DNA of 64,000 bases from Serilophus lunatus (Eukaryota; Chordata; Aves; Passeriformes; Eurylaimidae): positions 507,928 to 571,927 of the forward strand of contig VXBA01003280.1 in assembly GCA_013399895.1 (NCBI GenBank), read 5' to 3'. Numbering within the stretch: position 1 is the stretch's first letter; each line of letters opens with the position of its first letter. Below, in pieces: positions 39,201-50,600 of this stretch. A program made the position numbers and the translations under genes. The notes under the pieces are model-generated. The model did not search any database. It was not told the DNA's origin and was given only the letters and a program-made list of their open reading frames with translations.

Positions 39201-39512
39201 GCCGAGCACGAGCACAGAAGCCCTCCCTCTCTTCGGCTTCCAGTCCAGGGGCGAAACACACAGCTCCTCTCCTCCTGGGTCTCAGACTCCGTGACGTCAC
39301 TCCACCCATTCCTCCTGGCACCAAAGTGATTTCCAGCTTGAAAGCAAGTAGCTACTTCCCAAAGGCGTCATGGGAGGGGGTCGCTTTTCACTTCTTTTTG
39401 TGTTTTGCAGGAAACCTCGAGGGCCAGGAGGTTTTCTGCTTGTCAGGTGTTCCTCTGTGTAAATTTTGGGTCCCCGTGGGTTGTCCCTTCTTCCCTATTT
39501 TAAACCCCATGT

Positions 39513-39518
39513 AATAAA
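39513..39518 (+). promoter_or_regulatory. LTR copy C poly(A) signal
   Basis: AATAAA about 90 bp before the LTR end, followed by ttgttcagtcttccatcatc. Confidence 0.72.
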
Positions 39519-39607
39519 CTGTTCCCTTGCTGCCAATTTTGTTCAGTCTTCCATCATCTTCATTGTGCACGCCCCTCAGGCGATAGAAAGTGGTTCAAAC
39601 CACCACA

Positions 39608-39612
39608 ACAGT
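39608..39612. repeat. Target-site duplication of LTR C, right copy (ACAGT)
   Basis: Exact repeat of 38203-38207. Confidence 0.88.
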
Positions 39613-42600
39613 CCTTGACTTAACCACTTTTATTGCTTCTGTTGGAAAGCTAATACTGGCAAAGATGGAGATTGTGAACAAAAGAACTAGAGAGCCATAC
39701 AAGCTGCAGTGCAGTAGACAGTTTGTGGAGAATTTGTGAAAGGATAAACAGGAAGGAAGAACTTCTAATCTTCAAGAATTCCGTGGCTAGTACAAGTACC
39801 GAGTTTGTTACATTGTAACTTGAATGGGGAGAAATTGTCCTTTTAGGACAAAACAAACAAAAATTCACAACTGCTGCTAGATAAATTGTTAGTTTTGACT
39901 TCTGGAAAAAAATACAAGATTTTCAAAGCCTTGGGTACAATTTCTCAAAAAAAAAGCCCCCTGGCTTTCATTAAATTGATTTTTTTTACCCCCTTTGTTT
40001 CTGTTTGTAAACAATGCATAAAGACAGCTTGAATTTATTACATCTTCAGTCATCACAACAGGAACACATACTGGTGAACGGGGAGTGAACACAGTACAAA
40101 TACTTAAGACCTGTAAAGCACCCATCATATCTGTATTTGCTTCTTTATTTTGTTTTAATAGAATTGTTTAATCGTATTTTCTACTGGGAAGTTATGCTCT
40201 ATTGTTATGATATCTTGTGGATATCCTTTTTGCATTTTAATCCCACTAAACAGAATTATTGATAGCAATGCTGATCAAGAAAGTAGAAGGAGCCAACCAA
40301 TCTTGCTTTATTCTAGTAAGATCGGACACTACATTATGTCTATGTTTATGTCATGGATAACAAATCAGTAATAAATTCCTAGGATTGTCTAAATAGCATT
40401 TGTCAACAGAGTTTGGGGTCCTTGGTAAATCTGAAGGGCTCGAGTAGTGCAATTTCATGTTAGACATTTTTGCTAGTGTGGTATTTGAAAATCTCTGAAA
40501 GATCGGAAAAAAGTCCCATCACAAGCAAGCTGCATTTTACTTACTTATTTTCAGTAGTATTGTGCTTGAGAAAAACATCGTTATTCAAATGTCATATTAG
40601 AAATAAATAAATAAATAATAAATAAATAAAGTCAAAGTAGCCCTTCCAATACCCCTAGGCCTCATCTGAAGTCTTGGGTCAAGACTGGGGCATCTGGACA
40701 TTTCACCTTAAAGGATTTGGGACTGTATGAAAATCCATGAAAGAGCACCAAAAATTAATTAAAATTCTAGAAGCAATGGAATATACAGAAGGAAACAAAG
40801 GTAAACCTCTCAGTTTGGTCTAGACTATAAGCAACTGGGGAGACAGTTCCAACTATTAAAAGGTTTCCAAAAAGAGGAAACTGTTACACATATTCAGCTG
40901 GACAAGGCAAAAAACTGATGGACAAGAATTGATGAGGACACCTGGATGACAAGTTAAAATAACATTTTTTAACCACAAACATAGATAAAAATCTAAATAT
41001 TTCACTGAAAAGAGAGACGGATTCAACCACCAGAAGTTTTGAAAAAACTTACTAGAGAATCACAGTGCCATGAGGGGCTGCAAAAAGACTACACAGCTTC
41101 CGGCAGTCCTTTTTCAATCACTTCTTATTTGATTATGGTTCAGGAATGGGAACTTTTAAAATAAGATTCATCAGCAAAGGTGAACTTGGGACACTGGCTA
41201 TGCAACTCTTTCTTCTGTCGAAGGACGCAAAGAGGACTAACACAGAAATAAGTAAAGTCTGGGACAATGGCACAAAGGTGCACAGCAGTTGTTGGGGTTT
41301 TATCCAGTACAAAGCAGATCCTGTTGTGACTATGCCTTTCACCAAGAAATTATTTACTGAGTTACTTCTTCGAATTATATGATATGATATATCTATTACC
41401 AAAAACTGTTCACAGTAATTCCCCCAGAATAGCAAACTATACTCCTAAGCAGAAATTACTGATTCTGGGCACCATATACATACAAAGTGGCAGTGACAAG
41501 TGATGTAACCTTCCTCTACAGAAGGAGGCTGGAAAATGGAGCAATTTTCTTTTTCTGCCACTCCAGAGCCATAGTAGCAGCAGAAAGTGGCTCTAACCTC
41601 ATTGCTTTGTGGATTTCATGGTAGCAGACTTCAAAAATGACAATTGATTTTCTAGACAGAGGAGTCATAAAACTTTTGAAGTCCAGATAGATTAAATCTG
41701 CTGCATTTCTTAGAAAATCAGTTAGCACACTTAAAGCTGTTTGATTATTCAGATAAAATCTATCTTTGGCAAATCCTTCATCCATTTTCTACCCTTTTTC
41801 CTTTATCTCTGTTTTTTCTAATTACAACATGTCTGGTGCATATCCTTCACCCACAGCAATTATAACAAGGCTGTAACTGCTTTCATTATCTCTTCCTTCA
41901 AGATCCCTTTTAAATCCTTGCATTATGCTGAGGTTAGGCTAATGACACTATAGTTGTACAGATCACTATTTTACAGTGTCACACAAGGCTGGAGATGACA
42001 TGGATTACAACTAAAAATAAACATGAGGAAATACAGTGAGTAGGGCTGAAAGGGGAATATCTGGGTGCAACTGAAGACCTTTATAAAACTAAATTTTCAT
42101 TCTTGATCTTTGAAACAAAAAGTCCTGAAAGAATATGTAGACAATAAACAGTTAATAGTTATTCCAAATCTTCAAAAGAAAAAATATATCATGCTGCACA
42201 TCTCTGAAATAGAAATTAAATTCAAATGTACAATGAGCAAAAATCCCAAGATTTTTATAAACTATGAATTCATAAATCAAATGAATAAGGAAGAGAATGA
42301 CTGTTAAATAATTAAAAATTACCAAGAAATGCTGTTAAGACTGAACATAAAGTACTGTGCATTTAGAAATACATGTCCTATCTATTACTTTTGTATCACT
42401 GGTACTCCTATAGTAAAGACATTTTACATTAAAATTGGCAACATTAGTACAGCTCAAGCAATGATGAGATTTCACCTAGAGTACTATTCTACAAATAGGT
42501 GACCTGAAACAAGTATAAGGGCCTGGTTAGGTTTTGAGGGTAATCATATGCCAACTTTGGAGCAGAATCTAAAAAAAGACTGATCTGGTTAGTCAATAAA

Positions 42601-42687
42601 AAATGAGGCTGAGCTTAAATATATTTCCATCAGTACAAACACAAATAGGTACAGAACATTCCTTATAAAATTAAACATGACATTGCC
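39613..42687. other. Non-coding stretch
   Basis: No gene seen. It includes an (AAAT)n microsatellite at 40601-40630. Frames of up to 100 codons overlap on both strands at 41133-41435 and show no domain. Confidence 0.6.
40601..40630. repeat. (AAAT)n microsatellite
   Basis: About seven aaat units with one interrupted unit. Confidence 0.9.
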
Positions 42688-43037
42688 ATGTCCAGCTTTT
42701 CATCGCCCAGTACCCCCAATTCTTCTCAGCAGGTCTGCTCTAAATCTTTTCACCCTCCAGCCTGTGTTATTAACCTGAGGGCAGCTTCTCGGGGGGTCCT
42801 ATTGACTAATTCCTTGAACAGTTGGAATTTGTGTTTCTTAAAATTCAGGGTCCTGACTTTACTTTTTGCCTGACCCATATCCCTCAGGACTGCAAACTCC
42901 AGCAGTGTGCCATCACTGCAGCCCAGGTTGCCTCCAATCCTGATGCCACCAACCAGATGGTCCTGTGGGACCATCAGGTCCCATATCACATCCCCTCTGT
43001 CTGTTACATGGCTTAAGAAGTGGAGATTTAAAGACAC
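42688..43037 (-). pseudogene. CR1 LINE ORF2 fragment with internal deletion
   Basis: The minus-strand translation of 42750-43037 contains GGNLGCSDGTLLEFAVL, then AKSKVRTLNFKKHKFQLFKE and LVNRTPREAAL. These match the conserved stretch between the endonuclease and reverse-transcriptase domains of avian CR1 ORF2 (usual forms: GCSDHE-VEF-IL, TLDFRRA-F-LFK-L). Downstream of about 42750 on the minus strand the sequence jumps to wording from near the ORF2 C-terminus (gcagacctgctgagaagaat, then gaaaagctggacatg). Most of the RT domain is therefore missing. The remaining frame of 95 codons is not functional. In an intact element ORF2 makes the nicking and copying enzyme of the LINE. Confidence 0.8.
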
Positions 43038-46000
43038 AATACTTCCCTACAGCACTAAAATGAAATAAATTTTAATTTGCACTTAAGTGCTAAGACTAGT
43101 TCACCGCATTTTCTCTTTTCTCTTCATAAACACTTGATATAGTAGAAAAGATAGTAGGATAATGAAACTGCAAAATAACTTGATAAATCTGATTTCTGAA
43201 AAACTAGTTTAGATATTGAAGTATATTAACTCAAATATAATTATAAAAGGAAATTATGGAAAAAATACTAATGCTTAAGAAGCAAAACAATTATTTGCCA
43301 CTTCATACTGCTGTTTGTTAAGATTCATGTTTGAATGTGAATTTCAGACAAAACATTCAAATGTGTATGAAGTTGAGCACATGTTTAAATGCCGTTCACA
43401 GTAGGGATGAATTTATCATTTGTTTCATTGCTGTTCATAATAAGAATACAACACTAAACTGTCAGGTAAAAATCAGTGTAAACACATCAGTGTTAATGGA
43501 GAAATATCAGCTTTTACACAACCTGAGAAGCCAAACCTCTTTTTCAAGGACATCTCCTAAGGTAAGACCATGGACATGACAGCAATCACACAGATCATAC
43601 ACATTGGTGTCAGATTAATTTTCACCTTGTCTAGTTGGGAAAACACATGTAAAAATATTTACATCCTTGGTAAATGTTAATGTTTTCATGGTAAATTTCA
43701 ATTATTTTTGTGAAATGAGTTTTCATGTTATGTATATTTTAAGGTGTCATGCAAGAACTCCTTTTCCTTGACAATTCAACATTCCTATTAGAATTGTAGT
43801 AAATTCACAAGTAATTGAATCTTGGGATAGTATTAACTTTATAACATCCATTCTCTGCTCTTTAAATAAATATACAGATTTCTTTGTTGGTTGAGTGAAC
43901 ACATTTGGCTTTCAGGATTTCCCTGTTGAGAAATTGTACATCCATTGACTCTTCAGTCCATAATTCATCTCACAGAGACAGAAATAAAGTTGTCTTGTTG
44001 ATTACAGAATCATACACTTTTCAATTTAACTTATGTGTACAAATACTAGTCATCATTCAAGGTATACTAAGTACATATTTAGAAAAAAAGTATAGAATCA
44101 AAATTGCATTATGTATTTATGTATAGAAGCATTTTCTTATTACAGAAATGTATGTAAGTGAAGAGAAATGTAACATAAGTTAATTGACCAACAAATGTTC
44201 TGTGTGACTCTGTTTAAGGCAATTACATAAGTCATTTATAAAATGGGAATATAACTAATATCATCATTTGCAGAGGTAGTATAAACAGCAATTAAAACCA
44301 ATTTGGACGTTTGCCTGCTTTCCTATAATTTTCCCTTACAGATGTCATAAGGAAACAGGACAAGAGGATCCCAAAACCTGGGAAAAAAACCCTAAGCATG
44401 AAATTGCATGTGAGATTTCAGATATACACTTCTGCAGGAAGCCCAGAAAGACTTAACTGCCTAAACAAGTCCTTAAGGAACATGTTTCTAAACAAAATCT
44501 AGGAGCAACACAGCAGCTATCATGCTTTCATATGTAGTACCCTTCGTATTTAACCAATGCCATTTTGAAATACTATACAATCCATAAGATTATTAAGACC
44601 GTCCCAAAACCTTTGATACCTGAATGTTCCTATCAGACTTCTCCTCTAAGTGCTGTTATCAATCTCACTTTGGGTCTCCCAAGGAATATCAATTTGCAGT
44701 AAATAGAAAAGTTCCAGGACAAATAAAAACATCTATGTATTAAAAAAAGCCAAATTCAAGTCCAACCTGAATGTGACTATGAGACCTGACCTCACAGGTA
44801 AATGTCTTCATCACTAGATATTCTTTCCATCTTGTTTCTCTTGGGTTTTCCCACTGTGGTACAGAATCACTTCTGAAATCTCAGGAAAATAACTCCAGCT
44901 GTGGAAGACAGTTCCTGTACAAACTGTGTCAGATGCTGCACTGGAAGCTGCATTTGCATGTCCTGCTACTCTGACTTGGCATCCTTTCCTGCGTTTGAGG
45001 TCTGTGTGTGTCTGAGCCCTGAGCTTTGGCAGCACTGATCCCTTCAAGGGGGAAACTGAAATGTAGCTACTTCCGCATAATGAGAAAGCATTTCTAAGCA
45101 AAGTTGGTGGTGCTATTTCATCTTTCCAAGAATATCATGAATAAAAAAATTCTCATAAAGTTTCCTACACTTATAAGTGTGTGCACAGCTCTGCTGTGTG
45201 TTGATTTGGCTCACACATCATATGGCAGCTTATGAGGTGTCCTACAGAGCAAAAACGCTTATTGTTTTCTAAATGCTTTTACTTCCCTCATTTATGCTTA
45301 TATTTTTCAGCTGAACTGTTACGTATAAACCTGTACTGAAGGTAAAGAATAACTTTCTCTAAGAACGAACCACAGAAAAAAAGAGTAAGGTGAGGTGGTG
45401 GGAATGGGAGGAAACATTCAAGCCTAATGGGAGAAACCACTGTGCAAGAATCTAAGTAAAACAATTTGCATCCATATAATATGAGGGAAAAGCAACAGGT
45501 ATTTAAGAAACAGTGTGTTCATATAGTATGGGGTTAATCAGGTTAAGAACTTGGCAGGGCAGCATGTGCTAACATGATCATAAATCCTTATTTATCTTTT
45601 TCTGAGATACATAAATCCCACCCATACGTTACCACTGTTTGCCCACATATCTCCCTCTGAGAAAAATTTTGTGCAAGTCTTTACTTCGATCTGAATACTA
45701 ATTCTGCCCAGATAGAAAGTTCAAGTTATCTTTTGGAAAAGCTCTGGTAACATTTAAAATGTAATTGCTTTTGCAAACTGCCAACTAATTATCTAAAAGC
45801 AAAATGCACATTAGGCATTTAAATAATGAAATGTCAGTCAGTATAATAGAAGTGTCACTTTACTTTTTGATTTCAGAAATTATTTTAGTCTTAAAATTAA
45901 TCTATACACGCGTAGGCAAATGTATTTTGCAAGTATGCTTATAAACACAAAATAAAATCTTACAAAGTTGTACTATTTCTACCTACAGACTGCTTGCTTG

Positions 46001-47460
46001 TGTTCTTCAATTACCACTGGTATTTGTAAAGGTAAAAATACCCCTATTAGTACAGGCTTTTTCAGGCCCACATTTGTTTTTAAGTGCACTCTTCACTATC
46101 TTGCTGCTTGCCAAGGGAATTTTCTATCATGTTAACATTGGGATTGTGATGTCTGAAAACATGGTCCACTATGAAGCTGCAAGATGTGCTTCATTTCCCT
46201 AATGAATCACAATTAGATTTTGCACAAGACAAGGCAATGTTTACTGAAATCATAAGTTTTTAGCAGTGAAGTGATAAACAAGTGCACAGTTAAGACTGCG
46301 CAGCATCTTCACTACATAAGTCATTTCTAGTTCTTCACATCAGATTCTTCAAGACCTCAGCTCAGCTCTGAGGCAAATTCATGTCGGCACCCCCTTCACA
46401 GACGCTTGGGGAGGCTGCCTTAGGTAAAGGAACCTACCAGTTACATGTCCCTTGCTCCAGCTGCTAAACACAGCCAATGGGTCAGGGAGACTAGCTGCTC
46501 AGGCCTTCCTCCTTCTTGTCCCTTCAGGGCAGAAAGGATGCTTCTTACCCCTGTATTTCACTTTACAGACTTCCTCCCTGAGGTATGGCATGGCTATATC
46601 ACTTGGCAAAAAGATACCAAACACGGCAGTGCAACTGAGGATTCATTCCTTTGAGGAGTGTGACATTTGTACTCCAATAAAACTGTTTTTTAAAAGAGCC
46701 GTATGTCACATATGTATAGGGATAAATACATGTTTGCTGTGGATTCACACATATTGCCCATATATATTCAGGTTCACGTAGACTGATACATGTGACAGCA
46801 GTGAAAAGATTTTCCAAAACATTTAAGTATATTTTATACTTATTTGCATAAATGGACTCATCTACACATACGTATATTCTCTGAAAGGGTGCAGGCACAG
46901 GTGAGTGTGTACACACCTGCATAAACCTGCATTAGGACTAAAGTGCTCTGAAAAACTACCACCCACAAGACACCAGCTGCACTCTCAGAGACAGAGACAG
47001 TGATTTGTGCAGAGAACTACGCTGGACTTACCTGCATTGGAAATAAAAAATCTAGAGCAATGAACCAGGATTCAATGTAAGCAAAAGAAGTAAAGTTCAA
47101 CATGAGACAAAATAATAAGGATGTGACTCTGGTACTCATACTATAATGCTGTATTTTAACAAAACAATTTGGAAGTAGGAAATAAAATACGCAGTAGTTG
47201 AATAGAATGAGAAATGCAACCCTGTTCCAAACACATCCGTAATTTTACCTTTAAGATTCATTCTGTTTAAGCAGTAGCCCTGCTTAGGTGTAGCACTATA
47301 AGAGAGCATGAAAATATACCTTCTATACATTTTTGATAACAGTAGTTACTACAACTGAGGTTATAATTTTTATTTTTTTTTTACAGCTACCCACTTCTTA
47401 GTTGAAAATTCTCTGTTTCCTGTTTTATCCATGAATGATCTCCATTAAATAATTTATAGC
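43038..47460. other. AT-rich non-coding stretch
   Basis: No gene seen. A possible MIR SINE remnant is at 44205-44272. Frames of about 100 codons on both strands at 46445-46922 overlap each other and have no recognisable features. Confidence 0.6.
44205..44272 (+). mobile_element. Possible MIR SINE remnant
   Basis: The order tgtgtgactctg, ggcaattacataa, tcatttataaaatgggaata matches the 3' half of the MIR core-SINE (tgtgacc-tgggcaagt-actt and catctgtaaaatggg). It is short and diverged, so the call is tentative. MIR is an ancient amniote family of which birds keep few copies. Confidence 0.4.
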
Positions 47461-47690
47461 ATCATAGAATACCATGGGTAGGGATACCTTCCACTAGACC
47501 AAGTTTCTCAAAGCCCAGTCCAACCTAGCTTCAAACATTTCCAGGGATTAGGCATACACAAATTCTCTGGGCAACTTTGCCAGTACTTCACCACCTTCAT
47601 AGGGAAAAATTTCTTCCTCATATCCAATATAAACTATTCTCAGTTTGAAGCCATTTCCCCTTGCCCTCATGCCCCCTTGCATAACATTTG
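47461..47690 (-). mobile_element. CR1 LINE 3' end, minus strand
   Basis: The plus strand reads the reverse complement of a CR1 tail: atcatagaat, ccatgggtagggatacctt, ccactagaccaagtt, ctgggcaactttgccagtac, aaatttcttcctcatatcca and cagtttgaagccatttcccc. Relative to usual CR1 tails, about 50 bases between the terminal repeat and the ccatggg word are missing. It is 5'-truncated and non-coding. Confidence 0.9.
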
Positions 47691-50600
47691 ATGTGAATAA
47701 TAAAATGGAGTATGCTGAGTGCAACTCATGACACAGTAGTCATATACAAAAATAACCATTAGCCTACAGGTGAACATGCTCCTGTAGTGCAGCCTCCCTA
47801 TGGAGGTTAGAACCTACACACCCTGCAAGTCGATCTTAAGCCTCTCCAAACATTCAAATACTTCAGTGTTTTTTTGCAAAACATGCTTCACCACGAGTAC
47901 TACCTAAGCATGAGAGGGAAAACAACAGCAGGTTCACATGGCCCTGCTGAAGGGCTCCATGGGGACATGCAGTCCAGGTGTCACCCTGGAACCAGAGCAT
48001 CTTTAACTTGGGCCAACAGGACTCATCAGAGGCTGGCTAAGCATTTCTTCACTCATTTTTGTTGTGATGAGAATAAAAGTAATACTTTCTATACAGCAAG
48101 AGAAAAAGCAAAAATTTTCTGGGCAACTTTTTAACTTAAATAACTGAAATTTTAAAGAGTTCTAATTTGTCATCATGGTAACTCCTACTAAGGAACAGGC
48201 ATAGCATTTGGGGAAACAAAATGCCTTGATTTGACTAAATTACAAGCTTTTGGGAAATGGTGTGCAGTTTTTGTTAAGCTTACTAGGTGGGCAATCCACT
48301 GCATACAGATTTGTAGCTTTACACTAACTCAGACACTAATTTAGCCACTTATGTTACAGGGGAAGCAGGATCAGAAGTAGGTAGTTTAACTCCTTTCTCT
48401 CCTCTTATTCATTTTGCATTACAATAGCTCTTCAGTCAATTAGAACCCAAGAATTATTAATTGCTCCATCTCCAGGTATACGCAAATTACTGAATTCCTT
48501 TATTTGACCCATTTGGAGTTTGATTCATAATGTGCAGGAATAAAATAGAAATTGCCTTGTAGCTGTGAAAATTGGTAATTCAGGTTCAGTCTTGAGGTAC
48601 CCTGCAGATGCAGGCTGCAGGCATCATCTCTTAATCATCCTGATCATGATATCTCTAAGGCTTCATTGAGGATCTCTCCCTCCCCAAATAGCTACATTTA
48701 ATTCCAAGGAAAACCAGATGGCACAGCAAGAGCCACAGTCACATATTGCAGTATGGGTAGGTGCACATCTGAGAACTAGGGCTATAATCACAGAACGCAT
48801 ACAGTTTATAGGTGATAGGTGTAGAAAAGTGTAATTTTTATGTTCTCACAAGGACAAAATTTGGAGCTGCCTTCACTTTTAATATTTCCCAATTTGCTTT
48901 GGTGCTTAAACATACATTTTTCCTCTTTTGTTGGACAACTGCAGTTGGGTAGATAAAACACAGAAATATTTTTGTTTCATTAACAGAAGATTCATAGTTA
49001 TTTCCAGAAAACATTTACATACTAAACTGTAATATTAATAAATATTAGTGATGAAGGTTTTAAACTTAGTTTGGTGAGCATTTGTGCCTGCAACATGCAG
49101 CAAGACAAACATGTGTTATAAATAACAGAAGGGAGTTAGAAATGTGACCATTTATTTTGCAAAACAGAGATTTTAGTAGCTGATTTTTGAGCTATGCATC
49201 AAGCTCTTTTTTTCAGCAATAGAATAGAAACAAGAGCAAGAATGGCTGGATAAACATCTCCTCTCTGCTTTCTTCTGTGAAAAGACAGATCTTGCTCACA
49301 TATTTTAAATACCCAGAGAGACAGTTGTTATGAAGACTCTGTGCTTTGGTGCTATGTTGATATCACCGTGACTGCTGGAGTCATTTGCAAGGGACATTAT
49401 CTTATATTATTCCGTGTGAAAATGGGGAGATGGAGCATACATGAAGCAGATATTCTCACTGAGCTGCTTTACCCTCCCCCTCGCCTTCCCACACACATTC
49501 CCAAGATTCAGGATATGTAATAGTGCTATTTTGGAGATGAGTGAGCTGTGACTGGTTCACAGCAGGCTTTTCCAGTAAACCAATTTTAATTTTTACTAAG
49601 CAAAGCAATCACAAACGGAAAGAACTATTTTGTGATGACAGCGATGAATCTCTTACCATTTCCTCCATCACAGTAAGGAAATGGGAAATACATCCAAATA
49701 GCATTTTCTTCTGCAGATTCATCATCACTGGATCATACTTTATTGCTATTACTATACTAGTGCTTAGAGAACACCTTCTCATTTTTGGCAATTTCCCTTT
49801 TATAACTCTTGAATTCCAGCTAATTTCTGCCTCATTACTTTAATATAATTTCTCTCCTCTTAGGAGAAGGGACTCATTTTATGACTTCAGTGCCTCTTCG
49901 TGAAAAGATTGTAAAAACAGGTATGCAAGTGATTAAGTCCAGCAGAAAAAGGACAGGTGTTAGAGGCTCAGCTTGGAGCCACTTATTTTTAAAGTTTTTT
50001 TCTTCTTTTTGCCACTGAGGGATGAAAAGAAGCAAAAAAAAGCAATTTTTCATATATCATGGAAAAAATAATAAAAAGGAGTACAGTATGCGATTGATTT
50101 TGATTTGTTTAGTAGAAATACCAGCTCTTCCTAGAGATAAAAGACCAAGGCTTAGGATATAAGTTAAAAATAACCTGATAAGAGACTCAAGAGTGGCCAC
50201 AGATAACCATAGTATTCGTTTCAGACTTCAAAAACTATTTAAGTAGTATCACCACGCCAAAATAAACCCAAAGTAGAAAATTTAGGAAAACAAAAATCAA
50301 TCAAAGAAAAATAAACCCAAACAAGGAAAACTCCTTTTTCGAACACCATAGTCCTTCTTCATTCACAACATGCAGTTAGTTCTCTCCTGCTATTTATACC
50401 TCTGATGTCATCCCATATCAAGCAACCTTGGCACCAGAGGTCATTTAGAACCAATTAACATTCAACTATCCATTTCTCAAGATTTTATGCTTCCCATGTT
50501 TTTATGCAAATGAGGAACAGCTATCAGATCCACCTTTCAGCAGCTTAACAAGCACTTATATGTTCTCTCCAGGTTCAGTAGCTGTTCACAGTAAGGGTGC

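Larger units (their letters stand above)
38208..39607 (+). mobile_element. Solo LTR, family 1 copy C (1400 bp, CpG-dense)
   Basis: Starts TGTGGGGGTTTGAA and ends TTCAAACCACCACA, near-perfect inverted ends, with an exact ACAGT duplication. It is the clearest full-length member and was used here as the reference for copies A, B, D and G. The U3 core at about 38500-39060 is CpG-dense by eye (for example gtgccgcgccgagcgccggc). CCAAT at 39133, CTTAAAAA at 39193 and AATAAA at 39513 mark U3, R and U5. No primer-binding site, gag, pol or env lies next to it. A 201-codon frame at 38423-39028 is a by-product of GC-rich sequence and is not conserved in frame with the other copies. A 5-bp duplication is usual for ERVL-like elements, but the class is not settled by this alone. 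Confidence 0.9.

Noticed and set aside
46445..46700. Possible terminal exon ending in AATAAA
   Set aside because: A single AATAAA after short frames is not enough; no splice acceptor, homology or repeat supports it.
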